DNA from: Streptomyces albus subsp. albus
GTDB taxonomy: Bacteria > Actinomycetota > Actinomycetes > Streptomycetales > Streptomycetaceae
Direction of reading: 5' to 3'
Length of the DNA: 64,000 nucleotides
NCBI RefSeq assembly: GCF_000719865.1
Contig: NZ_JOID01000006.1
Coordinates: 124,001-188,000 of the forward strand
Part shown: piece by piece, positions 60,450 to 64,000 of the stretch
Position numbering within the stretch: the stretch's first letter is position 1
Layout: every line of letters begins with the position of its first letter
The notes under the pieces: model-generated
The model's database searches: none
What the model saw: only the letters and a program-made list of their open reading frames with translations
Told to the model about the DNA's origin: nothing
Position numbers and translations under genes: made by a program

Positions 60450-61511
60450 ATGACGAGTACAGCCCTCCGCAGCAGGGCGTGGAAACTGCTCGAGATGGTC
60501 ACGACGCCGCTGCTGCCATCGGACTACCTCGACCTGGTCAGCCCGCTGCGTACGGGCGCTGACCTGCGTGGGCGCATCGAGGCCGTGCACCCCGAGACGC
60601 GCGACGCCGCGACGGTCGTGATCAGGCCGGGACGGGGCTGGCGCGGCCACACAGCCGGTCAGTACGTGCGGATCGGGGTCGACGTCGACGGGGTACGCCT
60701 GTGGCGTGCCTACTCCATCACCTCGCCGGCGAACCGCCGGGACGGCCGCGTCACGATCACCGTGAAGGCGATCCCGGACGGCAAGGTCAGCAACCACCTG
60801 GTCCGCAGGGCGAAACCGGGCACGCTGATCCAGCTCGACCAGGCGGCCGGTGACTTCGTGCTGCCGCAGGCCAAGCCCGCCAAGGTGCTCTACCTGACGG
60901 CCGGCAGCGGCATCACGCCCGTGATGGGCATGCTGCGCGACACCGAGCTCGACGACGTCGTCATGGTCCACTGCGCACCACAGCCGCAAGACGTGATCTT
61001 CCGCAACGAACTGCACGGCCTGGCCGCGGACAAGAAGCTGCGGCTCACCGAGGTGCACACCGACACGGACGGCATGCTCGACATCACCCGTCTCGACGAA
61101 CTCGTGCCCGACTGGACCGAGCGCGAGACCTGGGCTTGCGGGCCCGCGGGCCTGCTCGACGCCGCCGAAGAACACTGGACCGAACACGGCGTCCGAGAGC
61201 GCCTGCACACCGAACGCTTCCGCCCCAGCACCGCCGTCGCCGGCGACGGCGGCGGCGGCGAGGTCACGTTCAGCGCCACCGGCAAGACCGTCGACGCGGA
61301 CGGCACCACGCCGTTGCTGGACATCGGCGAAGAGGCCGGCGTACTCATGCCCTCCGGGTGCCGCATGGGCATCTGCTTCGGCTGCGTCACGCCGCTCAAG
61401 GCGGGCGCCATCCGCGACCTGCGCACCGGCGAGATCACCGAGGCCGAGCCGGGCGTCCTCATCCAGACCTGCGTGTCCGCTGCGGCGGGCCCCTGCGACA
61501 TCGAACGGTAG
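60450..61511 (+). CDS. Ferredoxin reductase with FAD, NAD(P) and [2Fe-2S] domains
   Basis: This 353-aa electron-transfer protein has the FAD-binding R-A-Y-S-I-T-S-P-A-N motif (residues about 89-98), the nucleotide loop TAGSGITPVMGML and the C-terminal plant-type [2Fe-2S] set: PSGCRMGICFGCVTPL with the last Cys in QTCVSAA. This order (FNR domains, then ferredoxin) matches the Rv3230c oxidoreductase that feeds DesA3. ATG 60450 with GGAGG. The desaturase gene starts eight bases after its stop, so the two form a desaturase system. Confidence 0.92.
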   Translation: MTSTALRSRAWKLLEMVTTPLLPSDYLDLVSPLRTGADLRGRIEAVHPETRDAATVVIRPGRGWRGHTAGQYVRIGVDVDGVRLWRAYSITSPANRRDGRVTITVKAIPDGKVSNHLVRRAKPGTLIQLDQAAGDFVLPQAKPAKVLYLTAGSGITPVMGMLRDTELDDVVMVHCAPQPQDVIFRNELHGLAADKKLRLTEVHTDTDGMLDITRLDELVPDWTERETWACGPAGLLDAAEEHWTEHGVRERLHTERFRPSTAVAGDGGGGEVTFSATGKTVDADGTTPLLDIGEEAGVLMPSGCRMGICFGCVTPLKAGAIRDLRTGEITEAEPGVLIQTCVSAAAGPCDIER

Positions 61512-61518
61512 GAGCACC

Positions 61519-62637
61519 TTGACCGCCATCGACCCCACCGCCCACCTGACCGCGGAGCAGATCGAGGAGTTGGGCCGCGAGCTGGATGCGATCCGCGACG
61601 AGGTGATCGCCGACCGCGGCGAAAAGGACGCCGCCTACATCCGTAGGGTCATCTCGGTGCAGCGCAAGCTCGAGCTGGCCAGCAGGGGCGTGCTCCTGTT
61701 CTCGATCTTCCCGCCCGCGTGGCTGCTCGGCACCGCCGGGCTGTCCGTGGCGAAGATCATGGACAACATGGAGATCGGCCACAACATCCTGCACGGCCAG
61801 TGGGACTGGATGCGGGACCCGAAGATCCACTCCACCACCTGGGAGTGGGATCACGTCTCGCCGTCCGAGCAGTGGAAGCACTCGCACAACGAGCTGCACC
61901 ACACGTACACCAACGTGATCGGCAAGGACAACGACCTCGGCTACGGCATCATGCGCGTCGACGAGGACCAGAGGTGGCACCCGTTCCACCTCGGCCAGCC
62001 GCTGTGGAACTTCATCAACGCCTGCTTCTTCGAGTACGGCATCGCGGCGTACGACCTCGAGCTCGGCAAGAACCTGCACAAGCGCCGCCGCAAGAACCCG
62101 GAGTTCCGCGCGCGGGCCAGGGCCGTGGGCCGCAAGATCCGCAAGCAGGTGCTCAAGGACTACGTGATCCACCCGCTGCTGTCGGGCCCGTCGTTCCTCA
62201 CCACGCTCGCCGCCACGTTCACCGCGAACGTGGTCCGCAACCTCTGGACCCACTCGGTGATCATGTGCGGGCACTTCCCCGAGGGTGTGCAGGTCTTCGA
62301 ACGCCGATCGATCAAGGGCGAGACGCGCGGCCAGTGGTACCTGCGCCAGATGATGGGCTCGGCGAACATCAGCGGCAGCAAGGCCATGCACTTCATGACC
62401 GGCAACCTGTCGCACCAGATCGAGCACCACCTGTTCCCGGACCTGCCGAGCAACCGGTACGCCGAGGTCGCGGTGAAGGTGCGCGCGCTCTTCGAGAAGT
62501 ACGAGCTGGAATACGTCACCGGCCCGCTGCCCAAGCAGGTGTTCTCCGCATGGCACAAGGTCTTCCGGCTCTCGCTGCCGAACAAGAAGCCCAAGGTCAA
62601 AACGCCGGACCGTGAGCAGGAGCTCGTCGCCGCCTGA
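61519..62637 (+). CDS. Membrane acyl-CoA/fatty-acid desaturase (DesA3-like)
   Basis: This 372-aa membrane di-iron desaturase starts at TTG 61519 after GGTAGGAGC. All three His boxes are present: GHNILHG (H88, H92), HSHNELHHTYTN (H123, H127, H128) and HQIEHHLFPD near the C-terminus. Hydrophobic segments include GVLLFSIFPPAWLLGTAGL. With the reductase just upstream it should insert a double bond into a fatty acyl chain, probably stearoyl-CoA or a related lipid, using NADPH and O2. The DesA3/Rv3230c likeness suggests delta-9, but position and substrate are inference. Confidence 0.92.
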   Translation: MTAIDPTAHLTAEQIEELGRELDAIRDEVIADRGEKDAAYIRRVISVQRKLELASRGVLLFSIFPPAWLLGTAGLSVAKIMDNMEIGHNILHGQWDWMRDPKIHSTTWEWDHVSPSEQWKHSHNELHHTYTNVIGKDNDLGYGIMRVDEDQRWHPFHLGQPLWNFINACFFEYGIAAYDLELGKNLHKRRRKNPEFRARARAVGRKIRKQVLKDYVIHPLLSGPSFLTTLAATFTANVVRNLWTHSVIMCGHFPEGVQVFERRSIKGETRGQWYLRQMMGSANISGSKAMHFMTGNLSHQIEHHLFPDLPSNRYAEVAVKVRALFEKYELEYVTGPLPKQVFSAWHKVFRLSLPNKKPKVKTPDREQELVAA

Positions 62638-62742
62638 TTCCCGGGATCGGTTCTTCTTGTGTTCCTTCTTGCTCTCGTCTGTTTCCCGCCGTGTTTCTCC
62701 AGGAGCCGGCCCGTCGTCCCCTGGAACACCTGAGCCGATGCG

Positions 62743-63144
62743 ATGGAAGCAGGCTGCGATGTCCTCACCGGGCGCGCGCACCGCCACTCCCTGGGCTGCT
62801 CCTCGCCGGTGACCGACGGCACTTGGCTCTGGCGCCTGGACTTGCCGCACTATGTGGAAACGCACCACGGCCTGCTGCCCGAGGCGTTCATCGAGCACGC
62901 GCGTGGCTTGAGCTACCGGATGCCGGCCCTCATCACTGCGGAGTTCGCTCCCCACTACAACGAGACCCTGCCGCTCGTCGGCTGGGCCTCAACCGTCCCG
63001 TGGCAGGCGACTGCCGCCGTGTTCGAGCCCGAACCGCGGCCGGGCGTCGGCAAGGCCGAGTTCGACGCGGCCATGCCGGCCCAGCAGTGGAACCGGCCGC
63101 ACGGCAGCTGGGCGAAGCCCCGCGAACCCAGGAAGAGACAGTGA
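62743..63144 (+). CDS. Hypothetical protein
   Basis: This 133-aa soluble protein has TDGTWLWRLDLPHYVETHHG, LLPEAFIEHARGLSYRMPAL and MPAQQWNRPHGSWAKPR. The first part ('DG-x-W-x-W-x-x-D-L-x-x-Y-V-x-x-H') resembles small Streptomyces hypothetical proteins, but I recognise no family with a known function. The start at ATG 62743 is not well supported by a ribosome site, and internal starts are possible. It lies 105 bases after the desaturase and has its own likely terminator downstream. Confidence 0.55.
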   Translation: MEAGCDVLTGRAHRHSLGCSSPVTDGTWLWRLDLPHYVETHHGLLPEAFIEHARGLSYRMPALITAEFAPHYNETLPLVGWASTVPWQATAAVFEPEPRPGVGKAEFDAAMPAQQWNRPHGSWAKPREPRKRQ

Positions 63145-63245
63145 GGAGGAGTTGAGACGTCAGGCGGTGTCTCGGTCAAGGCTCCGTCGGCATCGTCAAT
63201 TCTCGTCGTGGTCCTCGCGGCATTCAGCGGCTTGGAGCGGCCCGG

Positions 63246-63266
63246 CTGGGGGTCAACGGGTCGTAG
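63246..63266 (+). repeat. 21-base near-copy of the tRNA-Pro anticodon arm
   Basis: This stretch matches 23674-23694 of the tRNA-Pro gene in 19 of 21 bases (through the anticodon loop and variable region). The bases just before it also echo the tRNA (gcttgg-agcg). The T-arm and acceptor are not present. It may be a degenerate distal attachment site or tRNA fragment, or chance. Confidence 0.4.
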
Positions 63267-63331
63267 TGGCGCGGCTCGTGGACCTCACGGCTTGTTCGGC
63301 TCGGGTTGTTTGCCAGGGGGAGGCGCCGCGC

Positions 63332-63361
63332 AGCCCCGTCAGACACATCTCTGACGGGGCT
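63332..63361 (+). terminator. 12-bp hairpin, intrinsic terminator-like
   Basis: Arms 63332-63343 (agccccgtcaga) and 63350-63361 pair perfectly around cacatc, about 190 bases after the hypothetical gene and before the membrane-protein gene. Confidence 0.8.
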
Positions 63362-63515
63362 GCGATCCACCGGCTCGAACTCTACGCCTCAGCCTGCTGG
63401 TTGCCGACCGTGGACTGCGTGAAGGCGCTCGGAGGGTCCCTTGCACCGTCCGACGCTCCTGGGCAAAGATCGGCGTGCGGCGGAGTTACGGGCGACGGCA
63501 AACGGGGGTTCCGAG

Positions 63516-64000
63516 TTGAGGTCCAGTGCGTCTCGGTGGTTTGCATATCTCGCTGCCGGTTGGGCGGCCATGTTCGCCGGTTTGCATTTCTTCTGGGCGC
63601 TCGGCGGTGAAGTGGGGCTGGACGTCTCGGCGGGTGAGCGTCTTGCCTCCGAGCGGCCTGGCTGGTTTGTGGCCGGAGGACTCTGGGGTGTTGGTCTGTT
63701 GTGCCTGGCCGGTGCCGTGGTGGCGCTCGGGCTGCGGCGGCGCGGTGTGCACGGGCGCCGGTGGCGTGCGCTCCGGTGGCTCGGCGTTGCGATCGGCGTG
63801 CTGCTGCTGAGCCGGGGGCTTCTTGTCGAGGCGCTGCTCATCGCAGGAGCGTCCGCCGTCGGCGAGATCAGTGCAGCACAGAAGTTCTGGACCCTCGCTG
63901 TGTGGAACCCCTGGTTCATTCTCGGTGGCTTGCTGTTCGGGCTGGCGGCGCACGGCTTCGGCAAGGCCCTTGCGGGACGGCCGGAGAGAGCCGCAGCCAT
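63516..64000 (+). CDS. DUF3995-like integral membrane protein (cut by window end)
   Basis: The frame from TTG 63516 (GGGGG upstream) reads RSSASRWFAYLAAGWAAMFA, GLHFFWALGGEVGLDVSA, then WFVAGGLWGVGLLCLAGAVV, WLGVAIGVLLLSRGLLVEAL, WTLAVWNPWFILGGLLFGLA and runs off the window with no stop after 161 codons. Four membrane helices and the H-F-F-W-A-x-G-G and W-N-P-W-F-x-x-G-G motifs match DUF3995, a family of small membrane proteins of unknown function. Confidence 0.8.
   Translation, partial: MRSSASRWFAYLAAGWAAMFAGLHFFWALGGEVGLDVSAGERLASERPGWFVAGGLWGVGLLCLAGAVVALGLRRRGVHGRRWRALRWLGVAIGVLLLSRGLLVEALLIAGASAVGEISAAQKFWTLAVWNPWFILGGLLFGLAAHGFGKALAGRPERAAA

Overview
The window is chromosomal DNA of a Streptomyces-like actinomycete. 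The evidence is very high GC with strong third-position G/C bias, frequent GTG/TTG starts, a hopanoid operon, a WhiJ-like XRE/DUF397/ATP-binding trio, and many families typical of the genus. No plasmid or phage backbone is visible.

Layout. (1) 1-6181: the distal part of a hopanoid operon (end of hpnE, polyprenyl diphosphate synthase, shc, hpnG, hpnH). (2) 6280-12000: a tyrosine/serine phosphatase, an anti-sigma-like ATPase facing an XRE/DUF397 pair, a SAM methyltransferase and an MBL-fold hydrolase. (3) 12137-23449: a secreted protein; a PASTA-protein remnant; a trypco2-like protein next to a trypsin-STAND ATPase fusion (candidate defence or conflict pair); a uridine-kinase-like protein; a heavily deleted Tat/TolB/amidohydrolase pseudogene; MmcQ/YjbR and YiaA-like proteins. 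(4) 23642-about 38700: a tRNA-Pro(GGG) gene followed by a tyrosine integrase and a decayed accessory island. The island's core is a polymorphic-toxin operon (DUF6177-like, DUF6507-like, a 779-aa toxin with a C-terminal PD-(D/E)XK-like domain, and two related putative immunity proteins). Around it lie orphan immunity-like genes (one resembling colicin D immunity), transposase remnants (ISL3, IS3), a gene with an early stop codon, a frameshifted gene and a NucA/NucB DNase-toxin remnant. (5) 38721-49943: a sugar-catabolism locus with a GntR regulator, a XylD-like sugar-acid dehydratase, a XylX-like 2-keto-3-deoxy-pentonate dehydratase, a GH3 glycosidase, a complete sugar ABC importer and a LacI regulator with palindromic operator candidates. 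(6) 50799-59045: a self-contained polyketide synthase of order acyl-CoA ligase-ACP-KS-AT-DH-KR-ACP-TE. (7) 59224-64000: a PucR-type regulator divergent from a ferredoxin reductase/acyl desaturase pair resembling the mycobacterial Rv3230c/DesA3 system, then a hypothetical protein and a DUF3995-like membrane protein cut by the window end.

How the parts work together. Squalene made upstream is cyclised by Shc, and HpnH/HpnG build the C35 side chain. The island has the structure of an interbacterial-competition locus: a WXG/type VII-style carrier, toxin tip, cognate immunity, and an accumulation of orphan immunity and broken toxin genes. The pentose locus fits import of an oligosaccharide, hydrolysis by GH3 and oxidative (Weimberg-like) breakdown, although the dehydrogenase steps are not in view. 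The most novel-looking parts are the trypsin-STAND pair, the toxin/immunity island and the single-gene PKS with its own loading and release domains.
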